Shown: positions 14,005 through 25,946, numbered from the stretch's first letter. The stretch is 64,000 nt of DNA from Mrakia gelida (GCA_024345305.1 BRON01000007.1:1674001-1738000); one strand, 5' to 3'. Made by a program: numbers and translations. Notes: generated by a model not told the origin, from the sequence alone.

Positions 14005-15384
14005 ATGGTCAACTCTTCAACTAGCTCTTCAGCGACCTCAAAAGCTCCGGTTTGCGTGTTGTACGTCCTCTTCGAACGAGCTCATCTATCCCTCCCTCCC
14101 TCCCCTCCATCTGACTCGACCTCTTCAATCTTCGTCTTTGACAGTTGCGCCTCCTCCCTGGGAACCTCCCCCATCTACGCAGCTGCAGCAGTCTGTTAGT
14201 CCCCTCCCATTGCCCTCTCCTTACTCTCTCTTTGCTTCCCTGCCTAACCCCATCTCCTCCCTCCATCCCTCTCCATTCAGCCCTCGGCCGCTCCCTCGCC
14301 CTCTCCTCCACCCCGCTCGTCTACGGAGGAGGTTCCAAAGGCCTCATGGGTCTCGTAGCCTCTTCCGCACTCGAGAACGGAGGTGAAGTCCACGGAATCA
14401 TCCCCAAGGCTTTCCTCGTCGCTACGAACGGAGAGAAGGGCGAGGGAGGGAGCAGCACGGAGGAGGAGGAGATCGGGAAGGGGAAGACGGTGAACCTTGA
14501 GGGGGAGAAGAGTAAGGTTACCGTTGTTGGGGGGATGCACGAGGTGAGTGGACCAGCAACGTACTTACGGGGGAAGGATAGCTACAGGGGGGGGTGGGAA
14601 GGAGCGAAACTGGGGGGGGTAGAAGAAGAGAAACGTTCGAGCTCACCCATCCGCTCTCCTCCGCCCCTCCCCTCCTTCTTTTCTCGCTCTTTCTTTCCAT
14701 CAGCGCAAAACCCTGATGTCTAAACTCTCTACCGGAGGATTCATCACTCTCCCAGGAGGTTTCGGGACGTTCGAGGAGGTGCGTTTTCTACTCTTTCTCT
14801 GGCTCGGGAGCTCTGACTCGAACGAACCAAACGGTGTGGGCTGACTCGACGCGACCGTTTTCCTCTCTCTCTCTCCCTCCCCACCCCACCACCCCTCGCC
14901 TCTCTGCTTTTCGACGCTCGCGCGTCCAGGTCATGGAAATGACAACCTGGTCCCAACTCGGCATCCACGCGACTCCCAAACCCATCGTCGTCCTCTCCGT
15001 CGGAGGCTTCTTCGCGCCGCTGAAGGAACAGTGCGAGAGGGCTGTTGAGGCTGGGTTTATTGCTGTAAGTCGCTTTCTCCCATTCAAACCCCTACCCCCT
15101 CCCTTTTGCATAGCCACTCACTGACACTTCTTGGGCCTCGCGTCGAGCAGGAAAAGAACCTCTCGTTCTTGAAGTTCATCGACGCCCCGGACGTTCGTCC
15201 TCTTCTCTCTCGTTCTCTTCTCCCCTTCCTCGTTTCGTTCTCCCCTCGACTGACCCCTCTCACCCTCTTCTTCGTTTCTCGTACAAAGGATGCAGACTGG
15301 GGAGCTCTCGCGATGCAGGCTCTGGACGAGTGGAAGTGGGACGACGAGGCTGGCTATCGAGGACTCGATTGGGAGACTTCGTAG
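14005..15384 (+). CDS. LOG-family (lysine decarboxylase-like) phosphoribohydrolase
   Basis: Rossmann-fold enzyme of the LOG family, known in plants and fungi to release the free base from cytokinin riboside 5'-monophosphates. The first exon (14005-14060) ends in VCV and, with the second, makes VCVFCASSLGTSPIYAAAAVSLG. Then come TPLVYGGGSKGLMGLVASSA, GGEVHGIIPKAF, MHERKTLMSKLS and the family signature LPGGFGTFEEVMEMTTWSQLG, followed by KPIVVLSVGGFFAPL. Between the beta strands sits a 35-residue acidic low-complexity insertion (EKGEGGSS...GEKSK) absent from compact bacterial LOGs. Several short introns. Whether the yeast makes cytokinin-like compounds or the enzyme serves nucleotide salvage cannot be told here. 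Confidence 0.92.
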
Positions 15385-15964
15385 ACGTAGACGGGGACAA
15401 GGGATTCAGTAGACTATATATGTATCTCAGGTTCTCTGCTGCATATAGACGCGTTCATGTCAGTTTTTTTTTTCTCTCGCGACGAGGAGGGGGCAGCGTC
15501 AGTTCGATAACCGAATTGATCCACGAACGCGTCTCGTCTCCAACATCCGACGACGTTTGGTTTCTCTTGCTCGAAGGAAGGGAGCAAACTGGTCCCCGAG
15601 CTCAGAGAGCACTCTCTCTCTCTCTCTCTTCCATAGACCGACGCCTTGAGGAGAGCATGCAGGAGAGACGAACGACGTTAACAACAACAAGAACAACGAG
15701 ACCTCTCGACGACACAGCGGTTCCGCACACCTCTTCTTCAATCCGTCGATTTTCTACTCTCTTCTCGGACCCTATGCCCCTCCCAAAAATAGGCAGAACA
15801 GCACAGCCCCCCCTACAACCCCCTGTATACATTTTGTTTGGTTGACTTTGTTGACGGTCCCGACTTCGCATGAACCTGACCCTGCCCGACCTCGATCGAC
15901 CTCCTTTCCCTCTCCTCGCCTCGCTCTCTTCGAACCTCCACCTGCCACGACCACCACCCGTCAA
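15385..15964. other. Spacer LOG gene to PAP2 gene
   Basis: 580 bp between tandem genes: 3' region of the LOG gene (a TATATGTA stretch near 15417 may serve 3'-end formation) and the promoter and leader of the PAP2 gene. It contains a CTCTCTCT run near 15610. No supported gene. Confidence 0.4.
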
Positions 15965-18035
15965 ATGCGTCTCCCCAAGTTCTTCTCCGATCAAGGATCT
16001 GCTCAGCCCATGAGTCGGAAGAGGAAGTGGCTTCTCGTACGAACCTGTGAATGCGAACGAACTTGAGGGCAAGGGAGGGAGGGAGAGGGCAGCTTGGCGA
16101 GGCGAGCTAGTGAGAGGATGGGTTGGGGCTGGAGGAAGAGCTAGAGCTGACTTGAGTCGGCTCTCTTGTTTTGCGTTGGGGTGTAGATCTGCCTGATTGG
16201 ATCATTACTGTGAGTTGGTGTAGAGACAACTGGTGGGGCGGAGAGGGAGGGGAGAGGATGAGGAGGGGAAGGGAGGGCTGAAGCTGACCAGAGTTCCTTC
16301 CCTGCTTCTTCGTTCCCCTCTTGCCTCGCCACCACCTTACTATCTTAGATCGTTCTCTGGGGTCTCTTTTACTTGCTCGACCGTGTGAGTCTTCCATGTT
16401 TCGTCGAGAGCTGGATGGGAACGTAGAAAAGAAGGGAGGGTCGAAGCGGCTGGTCAGGTTGAGCTCACTCCTCCTCCCTTCCCTCTCTCTGTTTCGGGTT
16501 CTGCTTGCTCCCTTCCTCCAGGTTAACGGTTTCCGACGAACCTTCGATATCAACGATACCTCTCTTCATCATACTTTCGCTGTTCGTCTTCCTCGCTTCG
16601 CTCCTTGTTTCGTCGTTCCCGACGAAAGGAAACGCAACACAGCGCTGATCTTTCGACTCTTCGATCCCAAACAGGTTCATGAGCGAGTCCCTCCTGCAGC
16701 TCTCTTCCTCATCTGTCTCCTCGCACCAGCGGTGATCATCCTCATCGTCTCCCTTGGAGTCCTGAGGAGCGTTTGGGATCTTCATTCTGGGTGGTTGGGC
16801 CTGTGAGTCGTTCGTTAGTTTGTCGTCCCATCGAGAGATCGACCTCGCACGCGTCTGACGAGAACCGTTGTGTTTTGCCTTCTCTCCAGCATCCTGAGCT
16901 TGGCTGTTACTTCGACGGCGACGAATATCATCAAGATCTGTGTGGGACGACCACGACCTGATTTGCTCGTGAGTAAAGAGCTCGCGATTCGAGCGTCGTC
17001 GAGCCTTTCTTCTCGAGCTGACTTGTTTTCCTTTCTCTCACTTCAGGATCGATGCCAACCTCCCGCTGGACTCACCAACCCCACTCCTTACACCCTCTCC
17101 AACTCGGGTATCTGCACTCAAACGGATCTCCTCAATGTTCGTCCGCCATCTCTCCCTCTTTCTCTTCGCGTCTCGCGTTCCCTCACCTCCCCGGCCATTC
17201 CTTGCTCTCCCTCGACTAACCTCCCTCCTCCTCTTCCCTTCCACCATCCTCAGGACGGCTTCCGCTCCTTCCCTTCCGGCCACTCCTCCCTCTCCTTCTG
17301 CGGCCTCATCTACCTCACCTTCTACCTCTCGGCCAAGATGCACATCTCCAACCAGAAGGGTCTCTCGATCAAGACGTGGGTCTTGCTCGCTCCCGTCTCA
17401 GGAGCCGTGTTGGTCGCTGTCAGTCGCAGCATGGATTATAGGTCAGTTTCTCGCCGGTATACTCTGTTGGGAGGGTGGGAGGGATCGGAGGGTCGTCCGT
17501 CGAATCGAGCTCCAAAATCGAAACTGAACGAGTTCGTTTCTCGCTTTCCTTCTTCCTTTGTCTTTCGGGTTTTGGTAACAGACATCACGCAACGGATATC
17601 ATCGCAGGTTCTATTCTAGGGTTCTTCATCGGATGGTACTGCTACAGACAATGTTCGTCGTCTCCTCCTTCCTCCTCTCCTCTCCTCTCCTTCGTTCGTT
17701 TCGCACGAATCTAAAACCCCAACACAAAACCCAACCCTCCCTCCCCCGCCCCCAAAACAGATTACCCACCCCTCGCCCACCCTCTCTGCCACCGCCCCTA
17801 CTCCCCTCGGATCCCTCGCGAAACCGACTCCAACGACGTGGAGGGAGAGCGAGAACTGGCGGGGTTGGCGCCGAATGGGGAGAGGAATGGGAATGGGATG
17901 TCGAAGATCGTGACGTCGGATGAGGAGAATGCGGTTGGAGGTGGTGGGGGAGGCTTTGGGGCGAGGTCGATGGAGGATGGGAGGGGAGTGGATGGTGGGG
18001 TTGGGTTGGTGGATGGGGTGCCGGAGGGGAGATGA
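15965..18035 (+). CDS. PAP2-family lipid phosphate phosphatase (DPP1/LPP-like)
   Basis: Integral membrane phosphatase acting on diacylglycerol pyrophosphate, phosphatidate or similar lipids. The product starts MRLPKFFSDQGSAQP. The three phosphatase motifs are present: KICVGRPRPDLL (motif 1), FRSFPSGHSSLSF (motif 2) and SRSMDYRHHATDIIAG (motif 3, assembled across an intron near 17442-17580). Hydrophobic segments include ALFLICLLAPAVIILIVSLGVL, LILSLAVTSTATNII, CGLIYLTFYLSA, VLLAPVSGAVLVAVS and IIAGSILGFFIGWYCY, giving about six membrane spans. The cytosolic tail is Gly/Asn-rich and ends GVPEGR. It converges on small paralogue A with 114 bp between stops. Family certain; substrate not. Confidence 0.93.
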
Positions 18036-18149
18036 GGACGAGGGAGGGTTGCGTTGCGTTGTCGAGGAAGGTTTTGTTTGCCGGGGTTTCGGATTATCGA
18101 GTTGAGTAATGATGTGCTTGGATGTATGGTCGTTGGGTATCGAGCTTGT

Positions 18150-18648
18150 TCAGAAGCTGCGAAGAAAGGGAAGGAAGAGGGAAAGTTAGCGAGTTGTTGA
18201 TGGTTCCGTCGCGACGACGTCGACGACAGAGATCGAAGAGGGGGGGAAGAACGGAAACGAACCTTGAGATCCACTCGACATACATCTCCTTCGCGACCTC
18301 AACTTCCTCTTGCGAGAGAGTGGGGGATCGTTCCCTCTTCGATGCTGCCCTCTTGAGGGACGATTTCCTCGTGAAGAGCTCCTTGGCGACGTTGAGGAGG
18401 GATTTGGGAGGGGAGAAGAGCAGAGGTTCGAGTTTGGAGCGGATTTCGTTTCGTTGAGCGGTGGTGAGGTCTGATGAGGGTCTTGGGGATAAGGAGGGTG
18501 AGGAGAGGAGAGGTCGTCGAATGGAGGAGGAGGAGGAGGAGGGAGCGAAAAACGAGGTCGAGGAGGACGTCGACCGTCGAAGCCGTCGGGGCGAGGGAGA
18601 TGGAGGAACCTCGAAGGAGTAGTATGAAGGAGCTGGTGAGGAGGACAT
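18150..18648 (-). CDS. Small unrecognised protein, paralogue A
   Basis: Two exons, 18263-18648 and a 7-nt second one at 18150-18156 (donor GTTCGT, acceptor CGCAG), giving 130 residues. N-terminal two thirds Ser/Pro/Arg-rich (starts MSSSPAPSYYSFEVP). The C-terminal third has EIRSKLEPLLFSPPKSLLNV, a basic patch (RKSSLKRAASKRE) and the helix motif LSQEEVEVAKEMYVEW, ending Ser-Phe. The same motif order and the same intron position, splitting the penultimate codon, occur in paralogues B (25551-25946) and C (47336-47818). I recognise no family or function. No signal peptide or membrane span. It lies between PAP2 and PhoD-like phosphatase genes. Confidence 0.75.
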
Positions 18649-19203
18649 GATGGGGATCGAAGGAGTGTAGGAAGAGAAGATAGGACAGGAAAGTGAAGGA
18701 GTGTGCGAAGGAAGGGAAGGGGAGGAAAGGAAGGCAGGGAAGTGACTGTTGATGGTTCAAAAACTCTCCGTCGTCTTTTTGACTCGCGTCAAGAAAGCAA
18801 AAACAAATGGAAGACCGAGCCCCCAGAAACCCGTGAAAGGCCTCTGATCCCCGACACTTGGAAGTCAAAAAGCAACTGCGTCGGGGGACTTAATTGGGGA
18901 AGGGAAGGAGGAGAATGAAAGGGAACAGGGGTCGACGCGTGCGTTTCAGAATCCCTCCCCTTGATGAAGAGCGGAACGCGTCGGGATGATTCATCGCTGA
19001 TGGGGGAGAAATGAGATGGGGGAGTGATCCATGTGAAGTGGATTCGAGGGTGAGTTACCTTTGAGAGGGAAGAGATCGGGTCGACGACGGACGGACGGAG
19101 TTGAGGTCGTCGCTCCTGCGCGTCGTCGTCGAAGAGAACTCTCTCGGTTTTGCTTCCGTGCCCGCTGGAACGTCAAAAGGATGTATGTATATATAGTGTA
19201 GGG
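18649..19203. other. Promoter of paralogue A and 3' region of PhoD gene
   Basis: 555 bp without a supported gene. Contains two ACGCGT palindromes (near 18936 and 18976), A-rich runs near 18800, and a TATATATAG stretch near 19190 that may be a 3'-end signal for the PhoD-like gene. Confidence 0.4.
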
Positions 19204-21462
19204 CTACTCGATCGTCCTCCTTCCCTCCCAAACCCACTCCATCTCCCATACCTTCGCGCCGTCGACGACCAGTCCGAAATCGACCTTCCAGTCCTCGCTC
19301 GTCGTGTCGAAGTCGAGCACTCCAAATTTGCTCGAGCCCTTCCAGTGAAGATGGACTGGTACGTCGGTTGGAAGATGGGGGAGGTAGTCTCGGACGACGG
19401 GTTGGTAGAAGAAAGAGAGCGGTGAGGTGGAGAACTCGATGACGGTCGAGGTGGGAGGGTGAGTCGAGTCGAGAGGTGGTGGGAAGAGGGTTGTTGCTGA
19501 GAAGAGAGTAATCATGAGAGGCAACAGGGTATCAGCTCGACTTCGTGATAGCGAGAGAGCGAGCGAAGACTCAGCAAGACTGACCATGCTCATGTCGGTC
19601 GCCAGAGATAATCACTCCTCCTCTAACGGCCCACATCGCTTCCAAGATCTCTGCTCGCTCGTCGAGGTATCCCTGAATGGGGAGAAGCGCCACCGAGTCA
19701 ATTTGGACTTCTCGAAGATCACTGGACGTAAGAGGCGCTAAGACTCACAGCCCACGAATCCATCTCGTCGCCTCCTCCACTCCAGTTTCTCGTCACTGGC
19801 ACACCGCTCACTAGAACTGCCATCTTACCCTCTTCGTGGGTTCTCTCGATCCACTCCTTCACCTCCCTCAACTGCTCCTCGCCCAGCATCGTCCTTGGGG
19901 GTCCACCTGGCGACGAAAAGCCAGCGGTCGAGTTGTCTCCCTCGCGAACGGGAGGAGCAGATCGATAGGTTCGAGTGTCGAGGAGGAAGAACGAGATCTT
20001 GCCGAGGTTGAAGGAGGTGTAGGTTTTGGGTCGATTAGAGAGTGAGGATGGCGAAGAGGGGGAGGAGGAAGAGGAGGGATGGAGAGGCGGAGGATTTGTG
20101 GAGAGGTGGTAGTGTTCGAAGGGATCGATGGCGGCTGTGTAGAGACCCTGAAGAAAGCACGACAGGACAGAGAGTCAGATAGGCTTGGATCGAGCTCGAA
20201 GGAGCGTACACTAACCTCCATTCTAGGTAGGTCCTCGGCGTAGTCGTTCAAGATCTCTAGAAAGACGCGTCGACGACGAACGAGTTTCGAGTCAGCTCGA
20301 GGAACGGATGCGAACCAAAGAGGTCAGACTCACCATGGTCGTCGAACATGTGAACCCAAGAGAGGTCAAGAAGAGCTCGAGTCCAGCTCGGGGAAGCGTA
20401 GATCTGGCGATAAAGCTGGCGATAATACGACGTCGACAACGTCGCAACGGCGATTGGCAGGTCCGAGTCTAGAAGGGACCCAAGGAAGCGAATGCGAGTC
20501 AGCACTTCAGGTCTCTGTATAGCAGGTAGCTAGAAAAATCGCCTCACAAATCCAGTCTCCCAAGAACAGCATCATCTCAGGCTTGCGATCCATCGACTCG
20601 ACGAACTGGCCCAGCTTCTCGACTCCCTTCACCGATCTCGAATCCTCCCAAGGCACGTACGGCCATCCAGGCTTGAGGCAGCTGCTGCTGATGATCGAAA
20701 ACCTGTCCATCGCGATCTCCTCCCTAATCGTAACGAAGCTTCCAAGGTGGCCATTCGAAGACGAGTAGTCGTACCGCGTCGCGGGGAGGAGATCTGAGAG
20801 GAGGAGAGTGTGGGTGTAGTCGGTCTCGTCGGTGAGAGTAGGTACGATAATAGTGGTAGGCTGATTTGAGGTGGTGGTGGAGTAGGTGAAGTTAAAAGGT
20901 GAGGGGTGGGAGGGAGGTGAACGAAGGAGGACGCGGGCGGAGGAGGAGGTCGTGTGGCCGGTTCTTGAGAACGCGAGGGAGGTGGAGGGATGGAGGTAGT
21001 AGGCTCGGTAGATGAAGTCGAGGGAGAAGATGACGGGCAGGATGTTGAAGAGGATGGATAAGGCATGGAGGGTGAGAGAGGTGGAAGGAGGAGGAACGCC
21101 TGTGAGGAGGGCGAAGGCGAGGGAGAAAGAGGTGCGACGAGGTCGTTGAGGAGCAACCGCGCCGCCTTTCTTCTTGCGCTTTGAGGAGGAGGGAGTTGAT
21201 GGCGAGTAGAAGAGGAGGAGAAGGTAGGTAGAGAGGTAGATGGCGAAGGAGGTGAAGATGGGAGGGAGGAAGCGATAGCCAAGAGGGAGCTGAAGGGAGG
21301 GCGAGGAGGCGAAGGAGATCATCAGCTCGAGTCCTGCCCAGAACAAGACCTCTGAGCAGCGAATTGCCGACTCACGTATCTCAAGAAGACGAAAGCGTTC
21401 CACTTGAGGTAACCTCCTGCGAGGAAGCAGACGATCCTACCGAGTCTGACGAGGAGGAGCAT
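19204..21462 (-). CDS. PhoD-like metallophosphatase with N-terminal membrane spans
   Basis: Alkaline phosphatase D / PhoD-type metallophosphatase, tethered to a membrane. Start taken at the Met of MLLLVRLGRIVCFLAGGYLKW (21460-21462). The frame is open further upstream but without an ATG, so an upstream spliced start is possible. N-terminal spans: the first exon, IFTSFAIYLSTYLLLLF and ALSILFNILPVIFSLDF. The catalytic domain shows FSIISSSCLKPGWPY, MMLFLGDWIYSDLP (metal-binding GD), YRQLYRQIYASPSW, WVHMFDDHE with ILNDYAEDLP, ISFFLLDTRTYRS, MLGEEQLREVKEWIE, VLVSGVPVT and VIISGDRHEHG. About six introns. The product is probably an extracytosolic phosphatase; the substrate is unknown. Confidence 0.87.
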
Positions 21463-22182
21463 GGGTGTTGGGCTCGACTCTTTTCCTGCTTTATCGAACG
21501 TTGTCGTTTCAGATTGAGGCGAGAATCCCGACTGAGCGTCGGCTTGAACGGCCACCTTGATGCAGTCCGTTGTTGAGGTGGGGAGAGGACCACACGAGGA
21601 GAATAGATTGAAGGAGGGGAGGTGGGGGAGAGAAGGGAGGAGCGAGGGAGGGACAAAGGCGAACGAAACGTGCGTCGAGAGAGGGCTCGTCTACGGCGAG
21701 CCAGAAGGTAGACTAACCGCGAGGGAGCTGGGTATTCATGCTGGACGACTGAACTTTCAGTCAGTGGTGTTATTTGAGGTCAAAAGTGGACGATGGGCTC
21801 GAGAAGGGCGGAAGCAGTTGCGTTCCAAAGGAGAGAGAGGTCTCGTTTTCGAGCTGATCACCCTTCGTCTCCTCCCTTCCGACGCCCATCATCCCCACAG
21901 CGGCCCTTTGATCGAGATCGTCGCTATATCGGAGAACTGACTTGCTTGGAGCCCTGAACGTGCACGGTTCTTCACAAGGATCAGCTTGATTCCTCGGACT
22001 CACCCGTTGATGGACCTCAGAACGTTCCCTTCCCCACCCTTCGCTCCCTGCCCCTTCCCCTCTCCCTTTTTTCCGACGATCAAAAAGCTCACAGACGAGC
22101 AGACCTAGTCTCTCTCTAACCATCACCCTCTCAACTTTCCCTCCTCCCTTTCCGACTCCCAGAAGCTCTCGACTCGACACCA
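21463..22182. promoter_or_regulatory. Divergent promoter PhoD-like gene / PHS permease
   Basis: 720 bp between divergent start codons. An ATG with a following GTTAGT donor on the minus strand (about 21722-21743) could be an upstream leader exon of the PhoD-like gene, but the phase does not join cleanly. No known Pho4-type CACGTG site was noticed. Confidence 0.4.
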
Positions 22183-24819
22183 ATGTCCGACGATCACGAC
22201 CTCGACCTCAAGAAGGATCTCGATTCCGACACTTTGGCTGCCGAACCTCAAGTTCAGTACGATGCTAAGCTTCGAGAGGTTGAGAAGCCAGCTTTCTCCA
22301 AGTTCTCGTCGACTTTGGCCGTCCTCGTTTCAGCCTTTGCCCTCTTCAGCGACGGGTGAGCTTCAAGCTTCCAAAACAGATGTTTCAAAGTCGAACGTCG
22401 CGTCCTTTCTTGATGTTCGTTCGCTGACATGCTTGCCTGGTTCTCCTCGTGACAGTTACAACATCCAGATCATCGGATACATTACGCCCATGTGAGTTGA
22501 GCACTTTTGGATCGACGAAGACGTCTCTTGCTGATCGTGATCTTCCCTTCCCTCGTTCGTCGACAGCCTCGCCAAACTGTTCGTTCCCCTCTTCCCTCGA
22601 CCTCCCTCGCACCGACGCCTGGCTGACTGGACGCTCTCACAGATACCCTCAAGCCGTCACTGCCACCATGAAGACTCGTCTCTCCAACTCGATCCTCATC
22701 GGAGACATCTTTGGGTAAGTTCCGCTTCCCTCCTCGCTCGCTGTCTTCCTCGCTCGTGTCGCTGACCTGTCTCGTGTTTGCACGTTTTTTTAGAATGATC
22801 ATCTTCGGATGCTGCTCTGACCTTCTCGGACGACGTCTCGGTGTCATCGCCTGCACCTTCTTCCTCGTTTTGGGAGTGACCATCGCGACGGCGAGCCATG
22901 GGACGAGCCCGAACGGAATGCTTTGGATGATGGTCATTGGTCGAGGAGTTGCTGGGGTGGGAGCTGGAGGAGAGTACAGGTGAGTCTTATTTCTCCTCTC
23001 AACGCCTCGCAAGAAGAAGACGCGCAGCTGATCACCTCTTCGTCTCGTTCTCGCAGTGTGTGCACCGCGTCCGCCGTCGAAGCCGCCGACGAGAACGACT
23101 AGTGAGTTCGAGCACCCCTCTCTCTTGTCTAATCCATTGCTGATGGACTTTCAATCTCTGTGGTAGCGTCCGAAAACGACGAGGATTCCTCGTAGCCCTC
23201 AGCAGCAACGGTTCGTCTCGCTCGTTCTCTCCTTTTTGCTTCGCGTCGACGCTGACATCGCCCTTCTCCTCGTAGGTGCCATCATCTCGGGATTCGTCTG
23301 CAGTTCCATCGTCTCGGTCGTTGTCATCGCTATCTACAAGAACAAGCCCAGCGACGGTATCTGGAGGATCTGTTTCGGAATCGGAGCCGTCGTGAGTTCA
23401 TCTCGTTCGAGATCGAGAGTCTCAACCACGCTGACGCTTTCCACTTCTCCAGATGCCCCTCATCATCTTCTTCTTCCGAATGCGAATCATGAACTCGACT
23501 CAGTACCAGAAGCACGCCATTCAGAACAGGAAGGTCAGTTCCTCGTTCTCTTGCTCGCGTCGACGTTGGTTGACGAGCTCTCGCTGATCCGTCCTGTCCT
23601 TCGACTCAACCAGGCTTTCCCTTACAAGCTCGCCATTCGAAGATATTGGAAGCCTTTCCTTGGATGCGCTGGAGCCTGGTTCTTGTACGATGTGATCATC
23701 TGTGAGCGTCGTTCCGCCGGCCCGACGACGACTAGAGGAGTCGAAGTTGATCTCGTCCTTTCTCCCCAGACCCCTTCAACCTCCTCGCTCCCACCATCGT
23801 CTCGACCTTCGGAACCAACCAAACTCTCACTCAGTCGACTGGATACTCTGCTCTCGTCAACGCTTTCGCCCTTCCTGGAGCCATCTTCGGTGGCCTTCTC
23901 ATTGATCGAATCGGTGCGTCGCTGCTCTCCTCCTAGTCTCATTTCTTTCGCCTTTCGCTGAACCCCAACTGCTCCTCTTCCTCTGACAGGTTCTAGGCAG
24001 ACCTACGCTCTCGGATTCACCATCGCTGGAGTTCTTGGAATGATCATCGGAGGTGAGTCACCTGTCCTTCGACCGACCTTTCGCCTTCAGCTGACTGACT
24101 CCCATTGTTCGCCTCGATCTCTCAGGTGCCATGATCGAGCTCAGGAAGGAGGGAACTGGACGATTCGCCGCCTTCGTCGTTTTGTTCGGTCTCTTCCAGT
24201 CCATGCTCGCTGTCGGACCTGGAGTGAGTCCCTCGTTCCGTCCATCGCGTTCGAGCTGTAAGTTCATGCTGACTCTCTCGACGCATTCCTTCTGCAGAAC
24301 TGCAACTTCCTCGTCTCCTCCGAGACTTTCCCTACGCCTATTCGAGGCCACTTCTTGGGAGCTGCTGCCGCCATCGGAAAGGTCAGTCGCGTCTTCATCT
24401 CGCCGTCGCGAGCGCGAGACGCGTCGAGCTGACCTTGTTTTCTCCCTGCCTCTTTCCCTCCTCTTTTTGCTCCTTTCCCCTTTCTCCCTCAGGCCGGCGC
24501 AGCTGTCGGGACGCAAGTTTTCCCTCTCATCGTCACTTCGTTCCCCACTACGATCAAAGGACAGCAAGCAATCTTGTGAGCACCATTTTCAACCCGATCT
24601 CGCACGACGACGAAGTCGAACTCGAGCTGATTTTCTCCTCTTCGTTTCAGCCTCATCGGATCCGCCATCGCCTTCTGCGGCGCTGCCTGCGTCTATTTCT
24701 TGGTCCCTGACCGCAAGTTCACCCTCGAGGAGGAGGACGAGGCGTTCAAGGCGTACCTCGAGGAGAACGGCTGGGACACGGAGGGAATGATGGGATTGGA
24801 GAAGAAGGTTGCTGCTTAG
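22183..24819 (+). CDS. MFS transporter, phosphate:H+ symporter family (GIT1/PHO84-like)
   Basis: Twelve-span major facilitator of the PHS family, whose fungal members import phosphate or glycerophosphodiesters such as glycerophosphoinositol. It starts MSDDHDLDLKKDL. Spliced exons give LVSAFALFSDGYNIQIIGYI, SNSILIGDIFGMIIFGCCSDLLGRR (MFS motif A region), MVIGRGVAGVGAGGEYSVC, a DNDYVRKRRGFLVAL loop, SSIVSVVVIAIY, GAWFLYDVIIYPFNLLAP, ALPGAIFGGLLIDRIGSRQTY, AVGPGNCNFLVSSETFPTPIRG, HFLGAAAAIGKAGAAVGTQVF and FLIGSAIAFCGAACVYFLVP. The cytosolic tail ends GLEKKVAA. The NCNFL...PTPIRG segment resembles GIT1-type permeases most. About ten short introns. The neighbouring PhoD and PAP2 phosphatases fit a phosphate-uptake setting, by inference. 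Confidence 0.92.
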
Positions 24820-25550
24820 TCGGAGGAACGCTGAGCTACAGATTGGTTTGCTTAGATTATGGGGTTCATGGGATTACTGCGTCTGACGAAGAGAAGGGGA
24901 AGCGATTCTCGAAGACGACGCGTCGCGAGTCTTCGAGATCGCCCGACGAACTTCGCTGAGCTTGGACCGTTCCCATCCTTTCATTCTCGCGCGCTCCTAA
25001 CCGAATCGTAGCCCCCAAAGCCTCCCATCCCCTAGGGGCGGCTTCATCAAAGGGACGAAGAGCTCAGGCTGAGCCTCGACTTCAAACAACAATCCACGAC
25101 GGTCGCGTCGCTGATCTCTTCGGCCTTGCTGTTCTCAGCATAGTTTGGCAGAAAGATCCAAGCCCTTCTCAAAGCTTCCCTCGACTCTTAATTTTCCGAG
25201 CCTCTCTTCGATGCAGCTCTAAATTCGTTCGATCTCGCGCGATCCAAAACATAAAAGAACAAAGGGAAGTGGACGTGAAACACGCGTCCCCTGTCCGACC
25301 CTCCCCTTCATCCTTCGCTGAGGCCGATAGAGCCCTGGACCCCTCTTCTTCGGTTGTTTCGTGGCCCAGACGGGGGAAGAATCTGTACAGACAGGGGGCC
25401 AAGTTGTGAATCGTAAACCTGGTTCGGAAAGTCTTTTCGAAGCTCGAAGCTTTCGTGCTCCCAACCACCACCCTCTTTTACTGTCGTCACCACACTCCTT
25501 CATCCACCTTCCCTTTCAACTTCACCTTAACTCCTAAAAGCCCTCTCGCC
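24820..25550. other. Spacer PHS permease to paralogue B
   Basis: 731 bp, tandem genes. Contains the perfect palindrome CCCCTAGGGG at 25029-25038, i.e. two overlapping copies of the stress-type AGGGG core on opposite strands, about 510 bp upstream of paralogue B, and two ACGCGT palindromes (near 24919 and 25283). No gene is supported. Confidence 0.5.
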
Positions 25551-25946
25551 ATGTCGTACTACGAGTTTGATACTCCTTCTGCTTCCTCCTCCTCCAAACC
25601 AACAAGGTCAAAACCTATGCCCCTCGACCTCTCCCCTCCGTCCATCACCATTCTTTCGACCTCGCCCTCCTCTTCGCTCTCATCCACCGTATCATGTCGC
25701 GAGGAGGTGCGGAACAAGATGGAGCAACGTGTCTTTGCCTCGACGAAGCCGTTCTGGAACGTCATGAAGGACAAGTTCAAGAAGGAAAAAGTCCCAAAGG
25801 AGAAGTCCCCGAGTTTGACCAAGGAGGAGGTTGTTGCAGCAAGACAGCTGTACGACGAGTGGAACGCGAGGTATGTATATATTCTCTCTCTTTGATCGAC
25901 GCGAAGAGCTCGAGCTGATCTCTTTCCCTTGTCCTCCAGGTTCTGA
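25551..25946 (+). CDS. Small unrecognised protein, paralogue B
   Basis: Exon 1 25551-25870 and a 7-nt exon 2 at 25940-25946 (donor GTATGT, acceptor CCAG) give 108 residues. It begins MSYYEFDTPSASSS, then a Ser/Pro-rich stretch, then EEVRNKMEQRVFASTKPFWNV, a Lys-rich patch (KDKFKKEKVPKEK) and LTKEEVVAARQLYDEW, ending Ala-Arg-Phe. It is the shortest of the three paralogues and keeps the terminal intron in the same codon position. Role unknown. It converges on the ABC transporter gene with 87 bp between stops. Confidence 0.77.
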
